In this document: one piece after another, positions 53,355 through 61,674 of the stretch
Layout: every line of letters begins with the position of its first letter
Position numbering within the stretch: position 1 is the first letter of the stretch
Origin: JBNAGF01 sp049801055
GTDB taxonomy: Bacteria; Pseudomonadota; Alphaproteobacteria; Rhodobacterales; Rhodobacteraceae
Reading direction: 5' to 3'
NCBI RefSeq assembly: GCF_049801055.1
Contig: NZ_JBNAGF010000015.1
Coordinates: forward strand, 1-64,000
DNA: 64,000 nt
The notes under the pieces: generated by a model
Databases searched by the model: none
Told to the model about the DNA's origin: nothing
The model's input: only the letters and a program-made list of their open reading frames with translations
Program-made: the position numbers and the translations under genes

Positions 53355-54557
53355 TCATGCGGCGTCCTCCCATGGTGGTGCCCGGGATTTGGGTGTTTGG
53401 CCGCGCAGAAAGGTTTCGATAACGATCATGGCACCGCCGCATTTCGGGCAAGGCTGGTGCGCGGACTGAACATCGCATTCGGCGCTGGTTTCCATATCCG
53501 GCGTTTGATCGGGCTCTGGCTCTGCATCCAGCAACCGCCTGATCTGTCCGATCCTGTCGCGACGGATGCCGTTAGCCAAAAAGCCCGAGTGTCGGATGCG
53601 ATGGAAGCCGGAGGGCAGGACGTGGATCAGGAACCGGCGGATGAACTCGGACGTCGGCAATCGCATCACCTTCATGCGATCTCCGCGTTTGATGCGGTAG
53701 TCTTTCCATCGGAAGGCCACAGTGTCGGCATCCGCGCGGACGAGCCGATGGTTGGAGATTGCGACCCGGTGCGTATAACGGCTCAGGTAGGCCAGCACCG
53801 CTTCCGGCCCGCCGAAGGGCGGTTTGGCGTAAACGACCCAATCGGTTTTGCGCAGCGGCGCGAGATGGGCAGCGAAGGCATCCGGGTCTGCCAATCCCAC
53901 CAGATTACCGAAGAAGCGCAGCTTGCCTACCTTGTGTAATCTGACCAGCCCATCAAGGAACAAGCGCCGAAACAATCTCGACAGGACCTTCACCGGCAGA
54001 AAGAACCCCGGACGGCAACCAATCCAGCAGGTGCCATCCGGCGACAGCCCGCCTCCCGGCACGATGACATGGGCATGGGGATGGTGCATCATCGCTGATC
54101 CCCATGTGTGCAGCACCGATGTCATGCCGATCCGAGCGCCCAGGTGTTTGGTGTCAGCAGCGATGGTCAGGAGCGTCTGCGCGGATGCCTTGAACAGCAG
54201 ACCGTAGACCGCTGCCTTGTTCTGATATGCGATGTCGGCGATCTGGGATGGCAGGGTGAAGACCACGTGGAAGTACTCGACCGGTAGCAGATCCTCCATC
54301 CGTGCCTGCATCCAGTCCTGTGCTGCGTTGCCCTGACACTTCGGACAGTGTCGATTGCGACAGGAGTTATAGGCGATGTGGTGATGATCACACTTTGTGC
54401 AGGCCGCAACGTGCCCGCCGAGCGCGGCGGTCCGGCAATTCTCGATGGCAGACATCACTTTGAGCTGCGGCAGGTTCAGGTGTCCGGCATGGTCCCGGCG
54501 ATAGGCAGCACCATGGGCGCGGAAGATATCCGCAACCTCCAATTTTGGCCGGGGCAT
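53355..54557 (-). CDS. IS91-family HUH transposase
   Basis: The 400-residue protein has an N-terminal zinc finger (CTKCDHHHIAYNSCRNRHCPKC) and the HUH motif HPHAHVIVPGGG. The twin-tyrosine YLSRYTHRVAISNHR is also present, with both nucleophiles spaced as in IS91 and ISCR transposases. These elements move by rolling-circle transposition and can carry neighbouring genes. A second C-terminal zinc-binding segment (CPKCGGAMIVIE) is present. It lies just downstream of a tyrosine recombinase gene in the same direction, an arrangement known in an IS91 subgroup. Confidence 0.92.
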   Translation of the reverse strand: MPRPKLEVADIFRAHGAAYRRDHAGHLNLPQLKVMSAIENCRTAALGGHVAACTKCDHHHIAYNSCRNRHCPKCQGNAAQDWMQARMEDLLPVEYFHVVFTLPSQIADIAYQNKAAVYGLLFKASAQTLLTIAADTKHLGARIGMTSVLHTWGSAMMHHPHAHVIVPGGGLSPDGTCWIGCRPGFFLPVKVLSRLFRRLFLDGLVRLHKVGKLRFFGNLVGLADPDAFAAHLAPLRKTDWVVYAKPPFGGPEAVLAYLSRYTHRVAISNHRLVRADADTVAFRWKDYRIKRGDRMKVMRLPTSEFIRRFLIHVLPSGFHRIRHSGFLANGIRRDRIGQIRRLLDAEPEPDQTPDMETSAECDVQSAHQPCPKCGGAMIVIETFLRGQTPKSRAPPWEDAA

Positions 54558-54568
54558 CTGGACGCGAC

Positions 54569-55441
54569 TTAACCGGGACCGGCCTCCCGGCTCACCAGCA
54601 GATCAAGCGGGCTGGTCACATCCTGAATCGTCTTCGTCGCCACCTTCGTGTAGATCGTCGTGGTCTCCAGTTTGGCGTGTCCCAAGAGAACCTGGATTAC
54701 ACGTATGTCCGTCCCGCCCTCCAGCAGATGCGTCGCAAAGCTATGCCGGAGCGTGTGAGGCGACACCTTCTTCTTGATCTCGGCGAAGTCGCGCGCCACC
54801 CCGAAGGCCCGGTTGAACTGTTTAGTCGATATCGGATCGACCCGGTTGCGCCCGGGGAACATCCAACCTGCGGGCCGGGCCTCACGGTAATAGTCGCGCA
54901 GAAGTTCCAACAAGCTCGGCGACAGCATGACATGACGGTCCTTGCGACCCTTTCCTTGATCGACGCGGATTAACATCCGGTCGCTGTCGATGTCGCCGAC
55001 CTTCAAATGGGTGACTTCGCTGGCGCGCAGCCCGCCGCCATAGGCAACGCTGAAGGCTGCGCGATAACGAAGACCTGGTCCGGGCGCGGCTTCCAGAATG
55101 CGCGACACTTCCTCGGCGCTCAGCACCACCGGGATCTTCTTGGCGGCCCGCTGATAGCGCATATGTCGCTTCATCTCAGGGCGCGGGCACGTGGTCGCAT
55201 AGAAGAAACTCAGAACCGTCAGCCGGTTATTGAAGGTCGGTGCGCCGACGCCCCGTTCCTTCATATCCAACTGGAACGCACGCAGTTCTTCCGGCGTTGC
55301 GCTATCCGGCGCGTGTCCCAGGAAACGCGTGAAGTCGCGCATCGCACGCAGATACATCGTCTGCGTCTTTGCTTGCAGTCCCTTGATCTGCATGTCTTCG
55401 ACAAAACGTTGGCGTAGTTTGGGAACATAATGATCGGTCAT
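54569..55441 (-). CDS. Tyrosine recombinase associated with the IS91-type element
   Basis: The 290-residue XerC/D-like recombinase has an N-terminal SAM-like core-binding domain (YLRAMRDFTRFLGHAP). The catalytic set is RASEVTHL, HTLRHSFATHLLE, LGHAKLETTTIYT and the nucleophile tyrosine in TIYTKV. It lies 11 bases upstream of the IS91 transposase on the same strand. Paired recombinase-transposase genes are common in IS91 elements of alphaproteobacteria and are thought to act together. It is full length. Confidence 0.9.
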   Translation of the reverse strand: MTDHYVPKLRQRFVEDMQIKGLQAKTQTMYLRAMRDFTRFLGHAPDSATPEELRAFQLDMKERGVGAPTFNNRLTVLSFFYATTCPRPEMKRHMRYQRAAKKIPVVLSAEEVSRILEAAPGPGLRYRAAFSVAYGGGLRASEVTHLKVGDIDSDRMLIRVDQGKGRKDRHVMLSPSLLELLRDYYREARPAGWMFPGRNRVDPISTKQFNRAFGVARDFAEIKKKVSPHTLRHSFATHLLEGGTDIRVIQVLLGHAKLETTTIYTKVATKTIQDVTSPLDLLVSREAGPG

Positions 55442-55689
55442 GAAAACCTCCTGTCATCAGATTAAGAAGGTCCCAATCGTCAGACAGATTCAGCAGTTCG
55501 CAAAATCCACACCGCTCAAATCAACGTGCGACACACGCCACAAGCGCCAATACCGCGAGAGCGGTTTCGTCCAAGTCCGCAGACTGTGAATTCGCCCAAC
55601 AGCTAATTTTGCCATCGCAGCGAATGTCTGCAATGCGGGCTGCGGGTGCAGCATTGAGCGGCAGTGGTCAACGGCAGCAATGGGCCGAG
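55442..55689. other. Gap between the IS91 element and virB11
   Basis: The gap holds no gene and forms the downstream end of the T4SS operon. It includes the fragment GGTGCAGCATTGAGCGGC-AGTGG, in a style seen again near 35440. That style is common in intergenic DNA of Rhodobacterales. No clear terminator was identified. Confidence 0.35.
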
Positions 55690-56676
55690 TCAGTCGCTTA
55701 CAACCACCAACACCTCAGACACGCCTCGCCGGCCTTGCGATCGGCCGAGTTGAACGATCACATCTATAGACTTGCGGATGTAGGTTTGGACTTCGGCAAA
55801 GGTAAGCGGTGTTCCGGCTTGCAGAACCATAATGGCCAAGCGGTCAATGGCCAACTCAGCGGTTTCCGCGTGAATCGTGGTGACCGATCCGCCGTGGCCC
55901 GTATTGATCGCTTCGAGATATGTGAGTGCTTCGGATCCGCGCAACTCGCCCAGTACAATTCGGTCCGGCCGCATACGAAGGCTGGCTTGCAGAAGCGCGT
56001 TTGTTGAGCGTTCAGAAGCCGGTATGCGTTCCGCAAGGAGGCAAACCTTGTTCGGTTGGGTTGGAAACAGTTCGAAGGCATCCTCGATCGTGATCAGCCG
56101 CTCGTCGTTCGAGACCGATTTTAGCAGATGCCGCGCGAACGTGGTTTTGCCGGTGGACGTTCCACCACTGATCAAAAGGTTCAGTCGATGCCGAATAAGC
56201 AGCGACAGTGCGCCAGCAAGGTCTGACTCCGCAAGCTTCTGAATTTCTTCTACCTTTGACTGTCGTCGTTCATCGAGCGAAACCGGCGCATCGAAGAGAT
56301 ATTCGGGCTCGAAGGTCGTCTGATCGCCGATGCCGAACAGCCGGATAGAGATTGCAGCGCTACTCTCGACCGCAGGCGGAACGACCACTTGAATGCGTAG
56401 CGGTCGGCCTCGGTACTCGATTTTGCCCGAGACCAGTGGCGATTTTTCCGAGACTTTTGCGCGGGCATCTCCGACCAGTGTAGCTGCAAGGTTGGACGCG
56501 GCTGAGTCGTCGATCGTGCGATCGACGCGCTCCATTGCCTCTGCGCCCTGACGCTCAACCCAGACAAGTCCATCGGGATTGATTGCCAGTTCAACAACGT
56601 CTTCGCCGAGAATCAGATCGCGGTATGGCTCCAGATACTGTTCGAGATATGAGGATGGCAGAGCCGTATCGCTCAA
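55690..56676 (-). CDS. virB11: VirB11, T4SS traffic ATPase
   Basis: VirB11 is the hexameric cytoplasmic ATPase that switches the secretion channel between pilus assembly and DNA transfer. The 328-residue protein has an N-terminal domain with ELAINPDGLVWVERQG, Walker A GGTSTGKT (171-178), the Asp box RLITIEDAFEL and the C-terminal RPDRIVLGELRGSEALTYL with the His box TGHGGSVTTIHAE. It is the last gene of the operon and overlaps virB10 by 4 bases. All motifs are intact. Confidence 0.93.
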   Translation of the reverse strand: MSDTALPSSYLEQYLEPYRDLILGEDVVELAINPDGLVWVERQGAEAMERVDRTIDDSAASNLAATLVGDARAKVSEKSPLVSGKIEYRGRPLRIQVVVPPAVESSAAISIRLFGIGDQTTFEPEYLFDAPVSLDERRQSKVEEIQKLAESDLAGALSLLIRHRLNLLISGGTSTGKTTFARHLLKSVSNDERLITIEDAFELFPTQPNKVCLLAERIPASERSTNALLQASLRMRPDRIVLGELRGSEALTYLEAINTGHGGSVTTIHAETAELAIDRLAIMVLQAGTPLTFAEVQTYIRKSIDVIVQLGRSQGRRGVSEVLVVVSD

Positions 56677-58094
56677 TAGACCACGACGTCCCTGTCGACG
56701 AGGACAGTCACCATCGCACCTTGATCGACATATATGGTCGGGGAGATGGATACCTGATCGGCAATGACCGAACTTGTCGCATCCTCAAGGTCGTTTCCGA
56801 CTTCTTCCAGCACCTCGCGGGTGACTTCGTCCTCGGTTGAATTCGCCGCGACGGCGGGAGCGGCACCGATGATCGAAATCAGCGCAGCACCTCCAAATCG
56901 CTCGTCAAATTTGGTGTCTACTAGCCCGGTTAAGCCCGATCGTCCAAGCTGATCCCCACCAACCGAAGCAATCTGCATGGACGTCCCATCTGGCGTCAAA
57001 ATGCGTGTCCAGAGCACGAGTATCCGCTTCTGATTCACCTCCACGCCTGATCGATACTGCCCAAACAAGCGGGAACCACGCGGGATGAGAATAGCATCCC
57101 CGGAAAACGCATAGACCGGCTCTGCGACGACAGCGACGACGTTTCCTGGCAGATCACTGTTGATGGCGGTCTGAAGGGCGGCCTGAATGACCGACCCTTG
57201 CGTGAGGGTTCGGTCTGGACGTTCCATCTGCGTTGCTTCGTCCACTTCAAGAGGTTGCGCCGCACCCCTGAGATACGTCTCGTTCTCATTCAGAGCCAGG
57301 TCAGCGCTGGCCGATCCGTTCGGCGGTCCGCCTGTGCCGGAAGGCGACGCGGTTGACCCCGTAGAATAGACAACAGCGGGTGATCTGATTTGGGCCGTCA
57401 TAAGCTCGGCGGCTTGACGCTCGGCCTCACGACGCTGTTGCTCTTGTTCCTGCCGGCGTCTTTCTTCAAGGAGTTGTTGATCCCGGACCAGTGCATCATT
57501 GGCACGCTCTGCTTCGAGCGCCTCGCGCTGCGCGCGTTCCGCGTCCAGAAGGCTCTGAAGAGAATTCAGGCGGGTTTCGTTTTCTCGCTCAAGGGTGGCC
57601 AGTCTTTCATCGCGCTCTTCCACGGCCGCCTCCAGCGCGCTCGTCTGATCGGCGAAGGCATCCCGTAGGTCACTTACAGCTGATTGGATCTCGGCGTTTC
57701 GCTCCGCTTGCGCCGCAGCCAGTGCTTCGCGGAGTTCCGCGAGTTCTGCCAAGACTTCCGCGCTTGGTTCGATTTCTGGTGTGGCCGGGGCAGGCACTTC
57801 GAGCGCTTCTTCAACAGCAATTATTGCGTCGTTGACCCGCTGGTCGGCTTCGTCGGAGGGGAACTCCAAACGACCACCGTTGGAAAGGCGATCATCTTGA
57901 AATGGCTCTACGTCCGAGGTTTGAAGGCGGTCGGGATCGGTTTGCCATTCCGTTGCAAGGAAGTAGGCGACACCCGCACCGCCCAAGCTAAGAGCAAGCG
58001 CAAGCGCCGTGACACCGAACCGTGAGCGTGACTTCCTTCGGCTGCCATCATTGAACTTGCCGAGGCGTTCCTGAAGGTTGGGATCCTCCGCCAT
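56673..58094 (-). CDS. virB10: VirB10, T4SS scaffold spanning both membranes
   Basis: VirB10 links the inner-membrane ATPases to the outer-membrane pore. The 473-residue protein has a short cytoplasmic part, one membrane helix (about 27-47) and a long acidic-then-basic coiled coil (about 85-235) rich in E, R, A and Q. The C-terminal VirB10 beta-barrel domain has QGSVIQAALQTAINSDLPG, ILIPRGSRLFGQY and SGLTGLVDTKF. The periplasmic linker is a coiled coil rather than the usual proline-rich stretch. It follows virB9 by 3 bases. Confidence 0.92.
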   Translation of the reverse strand: MAEDPNLQERLGKFNDGSRRKSRSRFGVTALALALSLGGAGVAYFLATEWQTDPDRLQTSDVEPFQDDRLSNGGRLEFPSDEADQRVNDAIIAVEEALEVPAPATPEIEPSAEVLAELAELREALAAAQAERNAEIQSAVSDLRDAFADQTSALEAAVEERDERLATLERENETRLNSLQSLLDAERAQREALEAERANDALVRDQQLLEERRRQEQEQQRREAERQAAELMTAQIRSPAVVYSTGSTASPSGTGGPPNGSASADLALNENETYLRGAAQPLEVDEATQMERPDRTLTQGSVIQAALQTAINSDLPGNVVAVVAEPVYAFSGDAILIPRGSRLFGQYRSGVEVNQKRILVLWTRILTPDGTSMQIASVGGDQLGRSGLTGLVDTKFDERFGGAALISIIGAAPAVAANSTEDEVTREVLEEVGNDLEDATSSVIADQVSISPTIYVDQGAMVTVLVDRDVVVY

Positions 58095-58097
58095 CGG

Positions 58098-58829
58098 TCA
58101 GTTACTCATATAGATGGTGGAGGTGTCGCGGTAGATGCAGAGTGCATCCTCGCCCAACCGTAGTGTCCAGAAATCATTGACGCCAGAGACGCGAACCGTA
58201 TTTCCGTTTTGTGTCCAATTGATCGTCCTCTCGCGGCCTCGATTGTCGGCTTTGAAGATCGCGGGTTGGCGCCCCGTCTCAGGGAACGTGAAATAGGTGA
58301 ACCGGCCGTCGTCGTAGACGGTGACAGGGCGGAAATCTCCGTCGCCCGCAGCCTTGTAATTGTAGTTGCGCGGAGCCTGAAATCCCTTTGGTTGGGCGCT
58401 GGCCACCGTCGCGCGTCGCTCGTCTTCCGGATAGCGAAACCGCACTTCGAAAAACATGCCGGTACGCCCAGGGATAGACCCCTCTCGGAGATGGAATGTG
58501 TAGCTACGCCGGTTGGTGATGACGCTCATGTTGGTCGACGCGCCTTGCACGTGCGGTTTGATGGTCAGAACGTTCCCGAGCTCCGGGATAGGATCGACCT
58601 GAAAGCTTTCCGTATCGCCCACGATGACGGCCTCGAAGCGCTCGCCCTGACCAAACTGAATCGTAGTCGAATGCCGAAGGTCCGTTTCAATCCGGAAGAC
58701 CTGTTGCTCGTCATAGACCGCATAGCGGATACGAATGTCCTTGGGCCCTCCCTGTGGAGTCGCCTCGGCAAGCGCCTCCCCTGATAACAGCGTGATCAAC
58801 AGAAAGGGCAGGGCGGTACGCAACACCAT
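58098..58829 (-). CDS. virB9: VirB9, T4SS outer-membrane core protein
   Basis: VirB9 forms the outer-membrane core complex with VirB7 and VirB10. The 243-residue protein has a signal peptide (ALPFLLITLLSGEALAEA). Typical VirB9/CagX strands follow: TIQFGQGERFEAVIVGDTES, LTIKPHVQGASTNMSVIT, and a C-terminal YNYKAAGDGDFRPVTVYDDG, continuing RFTYFTFP. Length is standard. It lies 3 bases after virB8. No extra domain is seen. Confidence 0.92.
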   Translation of the reverse strand: MVLRTALPFLLITLLSGEALAEATPQGGPKDIRIRYAVYDEQQVFRIETDLRHSTTIQFGQGERFEAVIVGDTESFQVDPIPELGNVLTIKPHVQGASTNMSVITNRRSYTFHLREGSIPGRTGMFFEVRFRYPEDERRATVASAQPKGFQAPRNYNYKAAGDGDFRPVTVYDDGRFTYFTFPETGRQPAIFKADNRGRERTINWTQNGNTVRVSGVNDFWTLRLGEDALCIYRDTSTIYMSN

Positions 58830-58832
58830 AGC

Positions 58833-59498
58833 TCAGTTCTCCAAGGTTTCGGCGTCGACGCGGTACGACGTCACGACGAAGCCAAGCGGGTTCGCCCAGA
58901 CTTGCTGAAGCCGTTGACGGGTCTCCGGCCGAAACTCATATCGGAGTGTGGCCACGTAGGGCCTCGTCACCGTACGGTTGTCGCGCGGTTTCCGAAGGGT
59001 CTTTGTAAAGCGGACCTGGGCAACACCGGCTTCGACCTGATTGACCGACCGGATCACCACATCGATCTTCGCGTCGCGGCCATAGACCGAGATCGGGTAG
59101 TCAGGATTCGTGGACGACCAAAGATCCCGAAGGGTGCGCGCGGCATCTTCATCCGACCTCTGCAGAACGGAGTTGATCCGCTCTTCGCCATCCGTCAGAT
59201 CGTAGGTCTCACGATCGTCCACATAGGCGACCAGGTTGGCCTGAATGACAGCGTCGCTTTCATCGAGGGTGAGCGCTTCGACGGCCGCAACCCGGTCCAT
59301 CTCGCCCGTTTCCTTGTCGACCACCACCACGAACGTCTCGACCGTCTTCAACGGGAACAGCGATACAGCGCCGACGAATCCGACAACGCCCACGATCACA
59401 CCTGCTGCAGCCACGAGATAGGCAAACCTCTCTCGTCGTCGTGGACCGAAGATGAAGTCTGCCTCGAAGGCGTCCTGATCGAACTCGGCACGCGTCAT
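58833..59498 (-). CDS. virB8: VirB8, T4SS inner-membrane assembly factor
   Basis: VirB8 is a bitopic inner-membrane protein that nucleates channel assembly. The 221-residue protein has a short cytoplasmic N-terminus, one membrane helix (about 26-48, LVAAAGVIVGVVGFVGAVSL) and an NTF2-like periplasmic domain. That domain contains KETGEMDRV, NLVAYVDDRETYD and a closing NPLGFVVTSYRVD. The late NPxG motif is typical of VirB8. It overlaps virB6 by 4 bases. Confidence 0.92.
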   Translation of the reverse strand: MTRAEFDQDAFEADFIFGPRRRERFAYLVAAAGVIVGVVGFVGAVSLFPLKTVETFVVVVDKETGEMDRVAAVEALTLDESDAVIQANLVAYVDDRETYDLTDGEERINSVLQRSDEDAARTLRDLWSSTNPDYPISVYGRDAKIDVVIRSVNQVEAGVAQVRFTKTLRKPRDNRTVTRPYVATLRYEFRPETRQRLQQVWANPLGFVVTSYRVDAETLEN

Positions 59499-60508
59499 GT
59501 CTTGCGAAATGACTTGGTGAGCGCGAGCGCCGCTGCTGGTGTGCGCCTGATAAGCTCGTTGCTCTTCGTGGCTGCACCGCTGACATCACGACGCAGTTCG
59601 TAGGGTGTCCGCCCGGTAAGCACACGTCCGGCACCACCTGCACCGTATTCGCCTGCATTGACCACGCCGCGGCGCGCCAGCCCTGTCAGACCTATGGCGT
59701 TCGACGCGATCCCCATCACACCGGTGAGGTTTGAAGCGATAAACGGAACGGCGGCCATGACGCCTGCGGACAGGAGCAGGATGACCAGAAAGGGGAGGAT
59801 CAGGCTGACGGTTTCGACATTGTCAGGATCAGCAGAGGCATCCCCGATCGCCTCGGCGATGGCCACGATAATGCCTGCGGCACCCGCCGCCGCAACGGGC
59901 ATCAGGGCGTAACCGATTGTGGCGCGGGTCCATGCCTCGAACAGCGACTGGGTCGGCTTGAAGAGCGACGTCAGGATCATGAACGGTGCGATCACGATCA
60001 TTAGTGTGAATACGATCCGGGCATAGGCAATGATCCCGGCTGTCACTGCCGCGAACACGGCGGAGAGGACAAAAAAGATCGCGCCAAGGACAGCCCCGAA
60101 CACCCAACCCGCACGGTCCCCGATTGCGTCGCCATAGGCCGTGATCCGGTTCACCATGCTGTCCAGGCTTTCGTAAATGCCGGTCTCATCGCCGGTCGCC
60201 GTTAGGGCCAGAATGCGCGAGCCGATTGCTTCTGGAACCTCGGAGGCAATATTGTAGACGACTTCAAAGTTCTCCCAACTTTGCGCAAATATTCCAATCA
60301 ACGAAATCTTCAGTCCGAAAGCGAACGCACTCCCAAAAGTCATTGGGCGCAACTGCATCACAACGCTGATACCAAGAAACACCAGCAAAAGTGCTGCGCC
60401 GATTCCAAGGACATTGCCAACCTGTCCGGCGGCTTCCACGAAGCCTGCTTCGGCCACAGAGTCGATTGCATCATCGACTTGCTGGAGAATGTCCGTGATG
60501 ATGCCCAT
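59495..60508 (-). CDS. virB6: VirB6, polytopic T4SS channel protein
   Basis: The 337-residue protein has at least six hydrophobic segments and the VirB6/TrbL feature of a central region with FVLSAVFAAVTAGIIAYARI and FMILTSLFKPTQSLFEAWTR. It contributes to the inner-membrane channel for the transferred strand. The C-terminal 60 residues are Gly- and Arg-rich and probably cytoplasmic. It lies between the small secreted protein and virB8, and abuts the former without overlap. Confidence 0.9.
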   Translation of the reverse strand: MGIITDILQQVDDAIDSVAEAGFVEAAGQVGNVLGIGAALLLVFLGISVVMQLRPMTFGSAFAFGLKISLIGIFAQSWENFEVVYNIASEVPEAIGSRILALTATGDETGIYESLDSMVNRITAYGDAIGDRAGWVFGAVLGAIFFVLSAVFAAVTAGIIAYARIVFTLMIVIAPFMILTSLFKPTQSLFEAWTRATIGYALMPVAAAGAAGIIVAIAEAIGDASADPDNVETVSLILPFLVILLLSAGVMAAVPFIASNLTGVMGIASNAIGLTGLARRGVVNAGEYGAGGAGRVLTGRTPYELRRDVSGAATKSNELIRRTPAAALALTKSFRKT

Positions 60509-60904
60509 TCAACGCTCGCAAGTCTCATCAAGTACAGCTTCCAAGCTGTCAGCATGGCTTCGCAGCTCAATCACATCGAAGGGCAATTTCGGATTGTCCG
60601 AGGTGATGTACTGTTCGTTGTTTTCGACGACAAAAGCCCAGTCCACTTCCGCAAAGGGACAGCCGCAGAACGCTGTATCGATTGAGTTTTGATATGCCTC
60701 GATGCGCATTATCTCTCGATATCCATTCCTGATATATGCGAACGAATCCAAGTCTTTCGGTGGCCGCGGTACTTTGCATTCACTCTGTTCTTCCGTGGGC
60801 TGTGCCATCGTCTCGAACCCGCCCTGAGAGGTTTGAGCGCTCACGCTGATTGAGGAAGCGGCGATCATGAGAGCAAAACAATAGACTGTGGCTGCACGGG
60901 TCAT
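60509..60904 (-). CDS. Small exported protein of the T4SS operon (unknown)
   Basis: This 131-residue protein has an N-terminal signal peptide (VYCFALMIAASSISVSAQ) and a mature part with five cysteines, two of them in FCGCPFAEVDWAFVVE. I do not recognise the family. Its place between virB5 and virB6, with a 4-base overlap to virB5 and direct abutment to virB6, corresponds to where many T4SS loci keep an entry-exclusion or accessory protein. It is probably periplasmic with disulfides. The function is not known. Confidence 0.7.
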   Translation of the reverse strand: MTRAATVYCFALMIAASSISVSAQTSQGGFETMAQPTEEQSECKVPRPPKDLDSFAYIRNGYREIMRIEAYQNSIDTAFCGCPFAEVDWAFVVENNEQYITSDNPKLPFDVIELRSHADSLEAVLDETCER

Positions 60905-61674
60905 TCGGGGACCTCCATCGAGCGAAATTTTCGTTCATCCGCCAGCGTCGCCGCATCGACGACACCGAGTTGCCCGCCGTTGACCCCCGCCGCTGCCTCG
61001 AGACGCCAGATTTGGGTGAGGATGATCCCGAGTTCTGCGGTGACGCGCGTGTTGAGATCGACGGCCGCCTTCAATCCGTCTTGATCGTCGATCTGGCCCA
61101 CCATGGACTCCAGCCGACCAAGGCTTTCGCCCGCTTCGTTGTGGCTTTCCTGAGCGGCAACAGAGAGCATCGCGCTGGATCCGGCCTGCACCGCGATACG
61201 GTTGTCGGCAGGTTCCTCGCTTGTGGAGAGCGACGTCAGACGCTCTTGCGTGAAGCCGCTGCCCGACAGAACGCGCTCGACTGCGGTGTCCAACTCTGCG
61301 CCCGGGCGAAAACCGCTCAGGAAATCACCGCTCGATATGGCTTCCGCCGTCGCCAGTGGTGCGGTCAACTTGCCCCTTACACGTTCGAATTCTTCGACCG
61401 TCGCAAACAGCTGGCCAAGCTCATTACCGTCAACCAGGGAGGCGAGTTGCGCTTCGAGATTGAGAAGCTGGCTGAGTTGGGTTTCCAGCTCCTCCCGCAT
61501 GGTCGCGAGGTGCTGAAGCTGAACGTTCAGATCCTCAGCCATGTGTTCAAGTTGAAGAACAAGCTGCCGGAGGTTCGATTTGTCAAAGGTTGGCACACCT
61601 TGTGCATTGGTTTGATCTGCCGGCGTGACGGCCATCAGTGTGGCTAAGGCGGTTCCGAAGGTCTTTCCTTTCAT
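60901..61674 (-). CDS. virB5: VirB5-like minor pilus protein
   Basis: The 257-residue product has a signal peptide ending TNAQGVPT, a long helical coiled coil (about 33-80) and a C-terminal helical part with QIDDQDGLKAAVDLNTRVTA. This is the VirB5 pattern, a pilus-tip adhesin-like protein of T4SS. The segments AQGVPT at the N-terminus and the QID-D-LK/LNT-AEIG block near the C-terminus recur in the transglycosylase encoded just upstream. That indicates common ancestry. It overlaps both neighbours by 4 bases. Confidence 0.85.
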   Translation of the reverse strand: MKGKTFGTALATLMAVTPADQTNAQGVPTFDKSNLRQLVLQLEHMAEDLNVQLQHLATMREELETQLSQLLNLEAQLASLVDGNELGQLFATVEEFERVRGKLTAPLATAEAISSGDFLSGFRPGAELDTAVERVLSGSGFTQERLTSLSTSEEPADNRIAVQAGSSAMLSVAAQESHNEAGESLGRLESMVGQIDDQDGLKAAVDLNTRVTAELGIILTQIWRLEAAAGVNGGQLGVVDAATLADERKFRSMEVPE

